From Oscillospiraceae bacterium (GTDB taxonomy: Bacteria; Bacillota; Clostridia; Oscillospirales; Acutalibacteraceae): a stretch of DNA of 64,000 nt. Of the stretch, positions 28,133 to 35,099 are shown piece after piece (position 1 is the first letter of the stretch; each line of letters starts with the position of its first letter). The DNA is taken from the NCBI GenBank assembly GCA_015066385.1, contig SVOJ01000014.1:1-64000 (forward strand), read 5' to 3'. The notes beneath the pieces were generated by a model. That model was given only the letters and a program-made list of their open reading frames with translations, ran no database searches and was not told where the DNA came from. The position numbers and the translations under genes were made by a program.

Positions 28133-29423
28133 TCAACAACGCCCCCCATCCGTCAAATTGGTTTTCTTCATTCACATGGCGGCTGACTCCGTCCTCGATG
28201 ATCACCGAGCACTCATCCCCGGTGGAAACCCTTGTTGCAATCGCCTGCAGACCTTCTTGTTCGAGCCATGCACCGAACTGTGCAAGGGTGTCAAGATCCA
28301 GCTGCTCCAACTTGTCAAGCAGTACAAAGCCGCAGGCGGGATTCAGCTTTCGCACGATCGCCGTGGCAACCCGCAGCTGCTCGGAGCTGCTCATGCAGTC
28401 CCAGGGATGACCGTTGAACAACAGCTCACCGTTTTCCACCGTCAGCCCCGCAAGCGGCAGATCCGCACCCAGAAGCAGATCCCGTTTTTCTTTGCGCACC
28501 GCCTCAATCTCTGCCGACTTGTCTGCATATCTCTGCTCGGCTTCTCCTGCATCCTCAAGGGCAAATTGGCGGTTGAGGTTGCTGCGGATCTTCTCGTTGG
28601 TCTGCTCAATGTTGGCAATGTCCCGTTCGATCTCATCGGTCGGGAAATCCACCCACGTGCCCTCGTCCACAGAAGCGATCAGAATATCTTCACGCACCTG
28701 CTTCAGCTGTTCCTGCAAGAATGTAAGCCGTTCCTGCACACCTGCGATCTCTCTGTCGAGCAGGGCTTCACGGTCTTTGAGTGCCTGCAGGTTCTGTCGT
28801 TTGCGTGCGATTTCACCGTTCTTTGCAAGGATCTCTTTCTGCCGTTCAATCAGCTGAGAAACGCTGATCACCTTGTCGGGCACGTCCGCAAACAGCGGCA
28901 GCTGCTCTGCATAGTGCTTCTTCTGCTGTGCCTCACGGCCGATCATGGTGCGCTCGTCATACAAGGCCTTTTCCTTGCGTTCGAGCTCCTGCAGTTGCTC
29001 GCCCACACCGATGATCTGCAGCAGAATGTTCGCCTTTTCCTTGCCCGAAGCGTTCATGAACCGCGGTACATCCAGTGCGAATACGGATATAAAGGAATCA
29101 AGCAACGCCTGGCCGTACTTCTGCCCGTTGGGGTCTGTCACCTTCAGATCGCTGTTCTTGCCCTTGCGCTCCACCACAAGGCCGTTTGAAAGGGTCAGCC
29201 GCAGGCTCGGCGGTGTGTCCGCACCCTCTCGCTGTGCCGTACCGGGACGGAATCTGTCACCGCCCAGGGCCCATGCAATGGAATCAAGCACGCTCGTCTT
29301 GCCCTGGCCGTTGTTACCGCCGATCACGGTCAAGCCATTTTCCCCCGGCACCAGCTGCACCGCCTTGATCCTTTTCACGTTCTCCATTTCCAACGTGTTG
29401 ATCTTCACTGTATTTCCACTCAT
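28125..29423 (-). CDS. SbcC/RecF-like ATPase with coiled coil
   Basis: A 432-residue SMC-like protein. Walker A is GGNNGQGKTSVLD near residue 35. A coiled coil spans about 150-300 (QELERKEKALYDERTMIGRE; REALLDREIAGVQERL). The signature region is MSSSEQLRVATAIV and Walker B is FVLLDKLEQLD, where the usual glutamate after the aspartate is lysine. No nuclease partner (SbcD) is adjacent. Together with the Sak4-like ATPase it probably handles DNA ends or recombination intermediates. Confidence 0.85.
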   Translation of the reverse strand: MSGNTVKINTLEMENVKRIKAVQLVPGENGLTVIGGNNGQGKTSVLDSIAWALGGDRFRPGTAQREGADTPPSLRLTLSNGLVVERKGKNSDLKVTDPNGQKYGQALLDSFISVFALDVPRFMNASGKEKANILLQIIGVGEQLQELERKEKALYDERTMIGREAQQKKHYAEQLPLFADVPDKVISVSQLIERQKEILAKNGEIARKRQNLQALKDREALLDREIAGVQERLTFLQEQLKQVREDILIASVDEGTWVDFPTDEIERDIANIEQTNEKIRSNLNRQFALEDAGEAEQRYADKSAEIEAVRKEKRDLLLGADLPLAGLTVENGELLFNGHPWDCMSSSEQLRVATAIVRKLNPACGFVLLDKLEQLDLDTLAQFGAWLEQEGLQAIATRVSTGDECSVIIEDGVSRHVNEENQFDGWGALLNV

Positions 29424-29508
29424 TTGACTTTTTCAGTCCTTTCTGTTATATTGTTCTTGTTCCCCTCGGGGAACGTCCTGATGTGTGCTGTTGAGAAGTG
29501 CCCGCTTC
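29424..29508. other. Intergenic hairpins after YopX-family gene
   Basis: Two short palindromes lie here: GTTCCCC/GGGGAAC near 29458-29474 and GAGAAG-gcccgc-CTTCTC near 29494-29511. They sit between the YopX-family gene and the SbcC-like gene and are candidates for a leftward terminator or processing site. Confidence 0.5.
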
Positions 29509-29931
29509 TCAGCAGCTTTTTTCTGTGAGTTCCGGATTGTCAAAGATGTTGCCAAGCACTGTCACTCCGTCTTGCAGTCCTGCAGAAAATACTCTGTATC
29601 CCAATTCGCCGATCATGTCAATGTGATATGAAGCACCGCCGTAATAAGAGTCAAAATACAGCACAATGCCGTTCCCGAAATCCGTATTTTCAATACCGGC
29701 ATAGCCTGATTGATAAACGGCATTCACAATGTCGCCCTCGAAAATGTGTTTGCCGTTCTTGTCAGTCAGTCCCGTGTCCTGCCCGACTGTGTCCGGGACA
29801 ACTTCATACGCATGGCTGCATCCTTCCTCCAGGTCAATAATCCATGCGCTTTTCATAATGGAATTGAAACAACACCAACCATATACCCACTCGCCGTTGT
29901 CTTTGCGCTTTCCCCTGTACGCACGCATCAT
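29509..29931 (-). CDS. YopX-family phage protein
   Basis: A 140-residue protein with the YopX hallmarks: RAYRGKRKDNGEWVYGW at the start, TVGQDTGLTDKNGKHIFEGDIV in the middle and TVLGNIFDNPELT at the end. The family is common in the early regions of Firmicute phages; its biochemical role is unknown. The start overlaps the stop of the next upstream small gene by 4 bp, so it is translated as part of the early operon. Confidence 0.88.
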   Translation of the reverse strand: MMRAYRGKRKDNGEWVYGWCCFNSIMKSAWIIDLEEGCSHAYEVVPDTVGQDTGLTDKNGKHIFEGDIVNAVYQSGYAGIENTDFGNGIVLYFDSYYGGASYHIDMIGELGYRVFSAGLQDGVTVLGNIFDNPELTEKSC

Positions 29932-30131
29932 CTTCCGTCACCTACTTCCTTCATCAGCTCATCCACCAGCTTTTTCTGTCTGATGCTCGGTTCAAGGCTG
30001 ATTGTTGTGAAATTGATACCTGCTTCCTGCAGTTTTTGTTCAAAGCATTTTTCCTTTTCCGCCAGCATCTCATCAATAAAGTCCGCCATCTCGAAAATGC
30101 TGCACGTCTGCAGATGTTCAAACAAGGTCAT
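29928..30131 (-). CDS. Small helical early phage protein
   Basis: A 67-residue acidic, helical protein, MTLFEHLQTCSIFEMADFID at the start and ending LVDELMKEVGDGR. It overlaps the YopX-family gene by 4 bp. The start resembles short phage proteins that begin M-x-LFE-x-L and contain an amphipathic helix. No function is known. Confidence 0.6.
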   Translation of the reverse strand: MTLFEHLQTCSIFEMADFIDEMLAEKEKCFEQKLQEAGINFTTISLEPSIRQKKLVDELMKEVGDGR

Positions 30132-30137
30132 CTGCCG

Positions 30138-30317
30138 TCACCGCCTTTCCGTCAGTCTTGTGGAAATCTTGAAAACCTTGTCCATGACTTCCTGAAAGTC
30201 ATAAATCAAATCTTCATGCCGACTCCCTCTCGGTGTTGTTTGTAGCACATCTCTGTAAACCTTTTGAATAATGTCATAAGCCGCAAGAAGAACAGCCTTT
30301 TGTGCTTCTGCTGTCAT
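30138..30317 (-). CDS. 59-residue early phage protein
   Basis: Start ATG at 30317, stop TGA at 30138. The protein is helical and charged: MTAEAQKAVLLAAYDIIQKV, then DVLQTTPRGSRHEDLIYDF and a basic end. Its ATG overlaps the stop of the upstream membrane protein gene (ATGA), a strong sign of translation. Family not recognised. Confidence 0.6.
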   Translation of the reverse strand: MTAEAQKAVLLAAYDIIQKVYRDVLQTTPRGSRHEDLIYDFQEVMDKVFKISTRLTERR

Positions 30318-30586
30318 TCCTTTTCACCGTCCTTTTCTATGTAGTACACCACTTGCAGGTTCCCGTCAGGGTACAGCCACAGCTGGTAGTTCCCGTCCTT
30401 ACGCTCGAAGCACTTATACACATGCCCCGTCACGGGATCAAACAACAGCCCATCCGCCTGCTCCGGCTGACTTTCCATGCAAAACACCGTGTCAGGCTTG
30501 TCCTCACTGAAAAAGAAACCAAGCATCAGAACGATGAGAACCCCGAGCATCATGCCGATCAGCGCAATCACTGTTTTATTGTTCAT
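30314..30586 (-). CDS. Small membrane protein (early phage region)
   Basis: A 90-residue protein from the ATG at 30586 with GAGGAGG upstream; a longer open frame to 30694 reads through repeat sequence and is rejected. One N-terminal membrane segment (MNNKTVIALIGMMLGVLIVL followed by MLGFFF) is followed by a soluble part with beta character (VTGHVYKCFERKDGNYQLWL). The short C-terminal domain resembles those of small phage membrane proteins of unknown role. The gene overlaps its upstream neighbour by 11 bp. Confidence 0.7.
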   Translation of the reverse strand: MNNKTVIALIGMMLGVLIVLMLGFFFSEDKPDTVFCMESQPEQADGLLFDPVTGHVYKCFERKDGNYQLWLYPDGNLQVVYYIEKDGEKE

Positions 30587-30956
30587 TGCCGTCCTCCTCG
30601 TCACTCGTAACCCCCTCAAAACGCTCGTCGCCCCTGAAAGGGGAGATGTCTGCAACGCAGACAGAGGGGTCATTCTGCGTCTCGCACTCTGCATTCGCCG
30701 GGAACACTTCTTTCACATCAAAGTCAGGCCCCTGTTCCGGTTCTTCCGCAGGCATCACAAACGGCCCCGAAATTCCTTTTTCCTTGTACAGCTCATGCAT
30801 CAGCCTGCAGTTGAAGTCTTTTAACCCCTCAATGGTCTTGTCCTTTTCAATGATCGTCTGTTTGTCCAGCCTGCGCTGCACAAGAAGCCATGCAAATGCC
30901 GCAACCGTAACAACCCAACAAACGCAAAAAAGAAACGTTTTCATTTCCATGCTCAT
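30576..30956 (-). CDS. Membrane protein with coiled coil; C-terminus supplied by a repeat
   Basis: A 126-residue protein with AAGGAG upstream of the ATG at 30956. It has one membrane segment (FLFCVCWVVTVAAFAWLLV), a short coiled coil (KQTIIEKDKTIEGLKDF), and a Glu/Asp/Pro-rich tail. Residues about 97-112 (SVCVADISPFRGDERFE) are encoded by copy B of the dispersed two-hairpin element, so the element is translated and forms the end of this protein. Function unknown. Confidence 0.65.
   Translation of the reverse strand: MSMEMKTFLFCVCWVVTVAAFAWLLVQRRLDKQTIIEKDKTIEGLKDFNCRLMHELYKEKGISGPFVMPAEEPEQGPDFDVKEVFPANAECETQNDPSVCVADISPFRGDERFEGVTSDEEDGNEQ
30628..30670. repeat. Two-hairpin dispersed element, copy B
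   Basis: Same layout as copy A at 22121-22161: TCGCCCCTgaaAGGGGAGA, then TGTCTGCaacGCAGACA, then GAGGGGT. The second stem is a different but equally perfect palindrome. It lies inside the coding end of the 126-residue membrane protein. Confidence 0.8.
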
Positions 30957-31258
30957 ACTCTGATCTCCTTTACATAATTTTCTTCAATGATCTCCCTGCA
31001 GCCGATGCCGAAATTGCCCTTGATGCTCATGCCCGTCTGCATAAACTCGTCCCAGGTGTAAACGAAAGCGCAGTTGAGCGTGCCCGTTGTCCTGTCCGGA
31101 TGCCTACGTCTGAACAGGCTGTCCGCCTTTGCTCGGTTCTCGGCTCTTACCACCGACCACCCGCCGCAAAACGGATATCCCTCCCAGCTGCCGTACACGT
31201 AGTAGAAGCTCTGCAACGGCACATCACTGCGCAGCGGTGTCTGTTTCTTCAGCTTCAT
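30953..31258 (-). CDS. Conserved-looking early phage protein
   Basis: A 101-residue protein starting at the ATG at 31258, which overlaps the stop of the upstream gene by one base (TGATG). The core SFYYVYGSWEGYPFCGGWSV, then VRAENRAKADSLFRRRHPD and an aromatic-acidic end (AFVYTWDEFM), is a compact alpha/beta protein seen in related phages. Function unknown. Confidence 0.65.
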   Translation of the reverse strand: MKLKKQTPLRSDVPLQSFYYVYGSWEGYPFCGGWSVVRAENRAKADSLFRRRHPDRTTGTLNCAFVYTWDEFMQTGMSIKGNFGIGCREIIEENYVKEIRV

Positions 31259-31656
31259 CACCCCACCTTCGCCCCTTCCTTGAGCCACTGCTCATACTCC
31301 TTTTGTATCTCCGGGTCTTGCATGAGCTGCATCACATACCGCCCGAACGAGTTGTAATCAGGCTGCTGCCGTCCGACCGGTGCCGATCTTTGCGCCACAT
31401 CCTGCATGATCTGCTCCATCACAAGCGGCTCCTGTTCCTTTTCAAAGGTCTGCGGCTTGTAATACCCGTCCATGAGCACCTGCTCAAAGAACACATCAAA
31501 CTCCTTCACCGGGATGCGTTTCTGATTGCCCAACTTCCCGATCTTCGGGCAACCCTCAAGGTGAAACAACGCAAACAGCGTAGTCTTGCCGATTGAATAC
31601 CTCTCGCACGCTTCCTTCGTGCCGATATACAGCGGCTCAATTTTTGTTTTTGCCAT
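31258..31656 (-). CDS. Excisionase / MerR-like DNA-binding protein
   Basis: A 132-residue protein whose first 60 residues form a winged helix-turn-helix of the excisionase/MerR kind: PLYIGTKEACERYSIGKTTL, then CPKIGKLGNQKRIPVKEFD. The rest is a helical, Glu/Gln-rich tail. GGAGGA lies upstream of its ATG. It is a good candidate for the excisionase/control protein of the integrase, although it lies across the immunity region from the integrase. Confidence 0.7.
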   Translation of the reverse strand: MAKTKIEPLYIGTKEACERYSIGKTTLFALFHLEGCPKIGKLGNQKRIPVKEFDVFFEQVLMDGYYKPQTFEKEQEPLVMEQIMQDVAQRSAPVGRQQPDYNSFGRYVMQLMQDPEIQKEYEQWLKEGAKVG

Positions 31657-31674
31657 GTCTTTATCCTCCTTTTT

Positions 31675-31893
31675 TTATTCTTCGTCGTCTGCAAAGCACA
31701 TCGGTGTACGAAGCACCACGTGTTGATTGGCAAAGCGAATCATTTCGCTGACGATCTTCGTTGCCGAAAGCCCCGTCTGCAACCAGATGTCGTTCACGAT
31801 CTCCACGCAATCATCGTCGATCCGCACACGGATATTCCGATTGTCTGCAAACAGTTTTTTGTCAAATACAAGTTCCTTTTCTTTCTTAGCCAT
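31675..31893 (-). CDS. Possible separate 72-residue RHH-like product from internal start
   Basis: An ATG at 31893 in frame with the 235-residue regulator is preceded by AAAGGAG with about 9 bp spacing, better than many true starts in this region. The product would begin MAKKEKELVFDKKLFADNRN and contain the whole ribbon-helix-helix-like domain. Alternative readings are that this is only a fortuitous site in a fusion gene, or that two genes fused recently. Confidence 0.45.
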   Translation of the reverse strand: MAKKEKELVFDKKLFADNRNIRVRIDDDCVEIVNDIWLQTGLSATKIVSEMIRFANQHVVLRTPMCFADDEE

Positions 31894-32382
31894 GTCTTTT
31901 TGCTCCTTTTCTTTTGTGATTGTAAAATTTTTGTTTTCGTGGGGTGCCATACGACCTTCCGGGTCATTGATATAATCGTACGTAGATGTGAGAAAATCAG
32001 GAAAAACGCCAAGTGCATCGGCAAAAAGTGCAATTTTATTTTGACTGACACCGCGCAATCCCAATTCGATTTTGTTGATAGCTGATGCGGTTTTGAAACC
32101 TACCTTTTCTGCAAGTTCCTGTTGTGACATATCCCTCGATTTCCTTAAAATTTTAATTCTATCGTTTATTGCCACATTTTCTGATTGGCAGCTTGCAAGG
32201 TAACCGACGTCAACTCCGTAAAACGCCGCCAATAAATTCAGCGTGTCAAGGCAAGGCTCGCGTTCACCTCGCTCATACATGTTAATGCTGCTCTTATGAA
32301 TGCCCGTTTGGTTTGCTACCTGTTGTTGCGAATAGTTTTTTTCTTTTCGCAACTTCCGCAATTTGATTGATAGTGATGACAT
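31675..32382 (-). CDS. Tandem HTH regulator fused to a ribbon-helix-helix-like end
   Basis: A 235-residue protein with two Cro/CI-type helix-turn-helix domains: residues 4-62 (QQQVANQTGIHKSSINMYER) and 71-130 (SQQELAEKVGFKTASAINKI). A linker follows, then a basic C-terminal domain (NIRVRIDDDCVEIVNDIWLQ, TGLSATKIVSEMIRFA) resembling a short Arc/ribbon-helix-helix protein. An in-frame ATG at 31893 is preceded by AAAGGAG at good spacing, so that domain may also be made alone. It sits in the leftward early operon and is probably an early regulator. Confidence 0.75.
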   Translation of the reverse strand: MSSLSIKLRKLRKEKNYSQQQVANQTGIHKSSINMYERGEREPCLDTLNLLAAFYGVDVGYLASCQSENVAINDRIKILRKSRDMSQQELAEKVGFKTASAINKIELGLRGVSQNKIALFADALGVFPDFLTSTYDYINDPEGRMAPHENKNFTITKEKEQKDMAKKEKELVFDKKLFADNRNIRVRIDDDCVEIVNDIWLQTGLSATKIVSEMIRFANQHVVLRTPMCFADDEE

Positions 32383-32394
32383 AAATTCTCCCTC

Positions 32395-32637
32395 CTATTG
32401 CTTCAAGAATCCATAGGGATCGAATCTTGTGTTTACGAATCCCATAAGCCATGCTTCATTGACATGCAAGGTGAGCGCAAGGATAAACAATTTTTCTTTG
32501 TTCGGTTTGGTTTTCCCCGAAAGATATTGTGTCAGGTCGGTTTTAGTCAGTTTTATACCGTGTTCCCGGCAAAATGGTTGTGCCAATCTGATAACATCAA
32601 CTTGACGTAACTCCTGTTCTTGCATAACAGATTTCAA
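32395..32637 (-). CDS. XRE-family HTH regulator, start uncertain
   Basis: About 80 residues with a helix-turn-helix around QVDVIRLAQPFCREHGIKLT and KTDLTQYLSGKTKPNKEKLF, then HVNEAWLMGF, a signature of phage Cro-like regulators. A TTG at 32637 is the nearest ordinary start. Family-like residues (KYASIQDR) continue upstream in frame to an ATA codon at 32664, with AAGGAG 10 bp before it. The stop is 12 bp from the next regulator gene. Confidence 0.7.
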   Translation of the reverse strand: MKSVMQEQELRQVDVIRLAQPFCREHGIKLTKTDLTQYLSGKTKPNKEKLFILALTLHVNEAWLMGFVNTRFDPYGFLKQ

Positions 32638-32685
32638 TCTGTCTTGTATAGATGCGTATTTTATATCGCATCATCTCCTTTCTTT

Positions 32686-32701
32686 GTGTCTTTTAAGACA
32701 C
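32686..32701. promoter_or_regulatory. Operator palindrome GTGTC-N6-GACAC (site 1)
   Basis: GTGTC TTTTAA GACAC is a perfect inverted repeat with a 6-bp centre. The same arms and spacing occur at 32918-32933. It overlaps the end of the Cro-like gene and lies just upstream of the next regulator. Confidence 0.6.
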
Positions 32702-32899
32702 TTCTTCTTCAAAAAAAATAGCCGTTTGATTATCCAATTTTAAGTATGAAATAATCATCTTGACTTCTTTCAGAGTAAACTCTGAACCCCCGTTGCACTT
32801 TCTATAAAAGGCAGAACGAGATAGTCCCAACATACTGCACATCTCGCCGATGCTGACTTTACGCTTCTTCATTTCATACTCTAACAGATTTTTGTTCAT
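32693..32899 (-). CDS. Cro-like HTH regulator
   Basis: A 68-residue protein, MNKNLLEYEMKKRKVSIGEM at the start, with a helix-turn-helix in MCSMLGLSRSAFYRKCNGGS. It is first in the leftward operon, preceded by AAGGAGG and the promoter at 32938-32966, and faces the repressor gene. This is the position of Cro. Its 3' end overlaps one operator palindrome (32686-32701) and its leader contains another (32918-32933). Confidence 0.82.
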   Translation of the reverse strand: MNKNLLEYEMKKRKVSIGEMCSMLGLSRSAFYRKCNGGSEFTLKEVKMIISYLKLDNQTAIFFEEEVS

Positions 32900-32917
32900 C
32901 GTATCACCTCCTTAATT

Positions 32918-32933
32918 GTGTCGCAAAGGACAC
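32918..32933. promoter_or_regulatory. Operator palindrome GTGTC-N6-GACAC (site 2)
   Basis: GTGTC GCAAAG GACAC lies 5-20 bp downstream of the leftward -10 box, across the likely transcription start. A repressor bound here would block the early operon. A third, half-conserved site (GTTGC-N6-GACAC, 33017-33032) lies within the rightward promoter. Confidence 0.65.
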
Positions 32934-32937
32934 TTTT

Positions 32938-32966
32938 ACATTAGCACACAAAAAGCGGTTTGTCAA
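32938..32966 (-). promoter_or_regulatory. Leftward early promoter
   Basis: On the minus strand TTGACA (32966-32961) and TAATGT (32943-32938) are separated by 17 bp. It reads into the Cro-like gene and the early operon, with operator site 2 at its start point. Confidence 0.75.
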
Positions 32967-33017
32967 TAGAAATTTTGTCTTTTACGAAACTTTTTTTGCA
33001 TATTTGCAAAATTGTTG

Positions 33018-33046
33018 TTGCAAAAAGGACACATTCATGATATAAT
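33018..33046 (+). promoter_or_regulatory. Rightward repressor promoter
   Basis: TTGCAA (33018-33023), a 17-bp spacer and a perfect TATAAT (33041-33046) precede the repressor gene by 32 bp. A GACAC half-operator lies in the spacer, which fits autoregulation. Confidence 0.75.
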
Positions 33047-33078
33047 AGCATTGTTCATCACATTAAGGAGCATTTCAC

Positions 33079-33879
33079 ATGGAAAAAAAACAAATATCAC
33101 AAAAAATCAAAGAACTGCGAATGGAACAAGGCTTAACCCTTGAGCAGGTTGCAAATTTTGTTGGGGTCGGAAAAAGCACTGTTCGAAAATGGGAAACCGG
33201 AATGATTGAAAATATGCGTCGTAATAAAATTGCGGCTCTTGCAAAAATTCTTGAAATTCCAACATCTTATTTTATTTATTATGATTATGATTATGATATT
33301 GATCCTGAACATCGCATGTCATCTATTCCGGAGCATATTCGTCGAGAATTGCAAGAAAAATACCCCGGAGATCCCCACCGCCAATGGTGCGTATATTGGG
33401 ATCAATCTGCATTGGCTTTTGAAAAACACCTGCAACACAAGCACGATTTTCCTGAAATGTTCGCTGATCTTCCCGAAAACATCCTCCCGCTGCCGCAAAC
33501 CCGCCTTGTCCCCATGCTCGGTGCGATTGCATGCGGGGAGCCGATCCTGGCAGAGCAGAACATCGAAGCCTACGTCAACGTCAATGCAGATATTCCTGCC
33601 GACTTCGCCCTCAAATGCAAGGGTGACAGCATGATCAATGCCCGCATCTTTGACGGCGACATTGTTTATATCCGCCGCCAGTCTGACGTGGATGACGGTG
33701 AGATCGCCGCCGTCCTCATCGACACCGAAGCCACACTCAAGCGTGTCCGCCGCTATCCCGGCAAGCTCGTTCTCTCCCCCTGCAACCCTGTTTATGACGA
33801 CCTCATCTACACCGCCGAACAGCTCTCCACCATCCGCATCCTCGGCAAAGCCGTCGCTTTCACAAGCACCATCCGATGA
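33079..33879 (+). CDS. CI/LexA-type repressor with S24 autocleavage domain
   Basis: A 266-residue phage repressor. Residues 5-65 are a helix-turn-helix (EQGLTLEQVANFVGVGKSTV, then RKWETG). The C-terminal S24 domain has the catalytic Ser184 (CKGDSMIN) and Lys221 (ATLKRV); the likely self-cleavage bond is Cys152-Gly153 in AIACGEP. It keeps the lysogenic state and should be inactivated through RecA during DNA damage. AAGGAG precedes the ATG. Its last codons overlap the start of the YHYH membrane protein gene, so both are expressed in the lysogen. Confidence 0.92.
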   Translation: MEKKQISQKIKELRMEQGLTLEQVANFVGVGKSTVRKWETGMIENMRRNKIAALAKILEIPTSYFIYYDYDYDIDPEHRMSSIPEHIRRELQEKYPGDPHRQWCVYWDQSALAFEKHLQHKHDFPEMFADLPENILPLPQTRLVPMLGAIACGEPILAEQNIEAYVNVNADIPADFALKCKGDSMINARIFDGDIVYIRRQSDVDDGEIAAVLIDTEATLKRVRRYPGKLVLSPCNPVYDDLIYTAEQLSTIRILGKAVAFTSTIR

Positions 33880-34964
33880 AGCGTAAGATCATAAAAGGCA
33901 TCTTTGCCGTTATCGTCCTGCTCTGTCTGTGCCTGTCGTGCGGACTTGTTGTGTCCGCCCATCCGGGTGATACAGACGAATACGGCGGCCATTATGATCG
34001 TGAAACAGGTGACTACCATTACCACCACGGCTATCCGCCGCACAGTCACAAAGACGGTGTCTGTCCCTATGACTTCAACGATAGAACAGGGTGGAACTCC
34101 GGCTCCTCATCAGGCTCCACCGTCCAAACAACCACCAATTCATCCGTCACAACGACCCACCCAAAAACAACATACTCTTATGAGTATGAGGATGATTATG
34201 AAGATGGCTATGATGACGGATACGAAGACGGTTATGATGCAAGAGAGTATCAGGAATATTTGGAAGACAAAGGCATTTACAGCATTTCGGATCTTGAAGA
34301 ATACAGGAAAAAAGCGAAACGACAAGACATACTGGAAAAAATATTGATAAACGGTAGCATCATTCTTGCTTTTACCTGGCTTCCCTTGGTCTTTCTATTT
34401 TTTTACATAAAATTTCTCATTAACAAAATATCACAAAAAATTAAAGACAGAAAAATACACAAAAAAAAGGAACAACAACCGCCTCTAGTCGGCCGTTCAA
34501 AACAAGCTAAAGCACAATACAGCGATTGGCATTATGCGCAAATAAGATACGACTTGATGAGAAAGATATGTACAACCGACGGCAATAAACTTATTCCGAA
34601 TCTACCGCAGGATGTATACATCAAAAAACCATTCAATATCGCACATCGTGATTCATCCTGCGATCTTCCTTACGGAGTATATACGGTTTTTATTCAACTA
34701 TCCACAGGTATGGTACACGCCAATAACAAGTGCGAAAAGGCTTCATATGCGCATTGTTTTTCTTCCTATAGAGCGAACATTCTTGCATCCAAAGATATAC
34801 ATCTCTGCCCCGATTGCTGGGAATCGACTAATCTGCAGGATTATGAAGATCTGTTTTCACCGCAATGGTACAAAAATTATCAGCAAATCTACAAGGAAAT
34901 ACGGCAAAATAAGATAACGGATTTAGATTTGAAAAGATATTGTGAATCACACAATATAAAATAA
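33876..34964 (+). CDS. YHYH membrane protein, putative lysogenic conversion/exclusion gene
   Basis: A 362-residue protein with a signal peptide (hydrophobic residues 8-27, SAHPGD after it). A YHYH domain follows: GGHYDRETGDYHYHHGYPPH at about 37-56, with a CPYDF tail. Next are a Thr/Ser linker, an Asp/Glu/Tyr-rich stretch (about 108-130), a membrane span near 155-180 and a cytoplasmic basic region. The last part contains cysteines (KICTTDG, NNKCEKASYAHC, CPDCW) that could bind a metal. The start overlaps the repressor stop by 4 bp, so it is a lysogeny-expressed cargo gene, possibly blocking superinfection. That role is inference; YHYH proteins have no settled function. Confidence 0.7.
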   Translation: MKRKIIKGIFAVIVLLCLCLSCGLVVSAHPGDTDEYGGHYDRETGDYHYHHGYPPHSHKDGVCPYDFNDRTGWNSGSSSGSTVQTTTNSSVTTTHPKTTYSYEYEDDYEDGYDDGYEDGYDAREYQEYLEDKGIYSISDLEEYRKKAKRQDILEKILINGSIILAFTWLPLVFLFFYIKFLINKISQKIKDRKIHKKKEQQPPLVGRSKQAKAQYSDWHYAQIRYDLMRKICTTDGNKLIPNLPQDVYIKKPFNIAHRDSSCDLPYGVYTVFIQLSTGMVHANNKCEKASYAHCFSSYRANILASKDIHLCPDCWESTNLQDYEDLFSPQWYKNYQQIYKEIRQNKITDLDLKRYCESHNIK

Positions 34965-34969
34965 AAAAC

Positions 34970-34998
34970 GCCCCCGGAGTTGCAGCTCCGAAGACGTC
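34970..34998 (+). terminator. Weak terminator or hairpin after YHYH gene
   Basis: CGGAG-ttgcag-CTCCG forms a short stem after the stop at 34964, without a strong T-tract after it. It may only partly end the repressor-YHYH transcript. Confidence 0.4.
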
Positions 34999-35027
34999 AG
35001 GCACCAATCCCCCATACAAGAAAAAAT

Positions 35028-35060
35028 AAAGGATGGTATAATTATTATAGTCCATCCTTT
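35028..35060. promoter_or_regulatory. Inverted repeat upstream of integrase
   Basis: AAAGGATGG (35028-35036) and CCATCCTTT (35052-35060) form a perfect 9-bp palindrome around TATAATTATTATAGT, and AAAGGATGG occurs again at 35085-35093 as the integrase ribosome-binding region. The repeat may bind a regulator or the integrase itself, or pair with the leader and hide the start. Confidence 0.5.
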
Positions 35061-35099
35061 TGTTAAAGTCAACCTGATTTCAGAAAGGATGGTTTTTTC

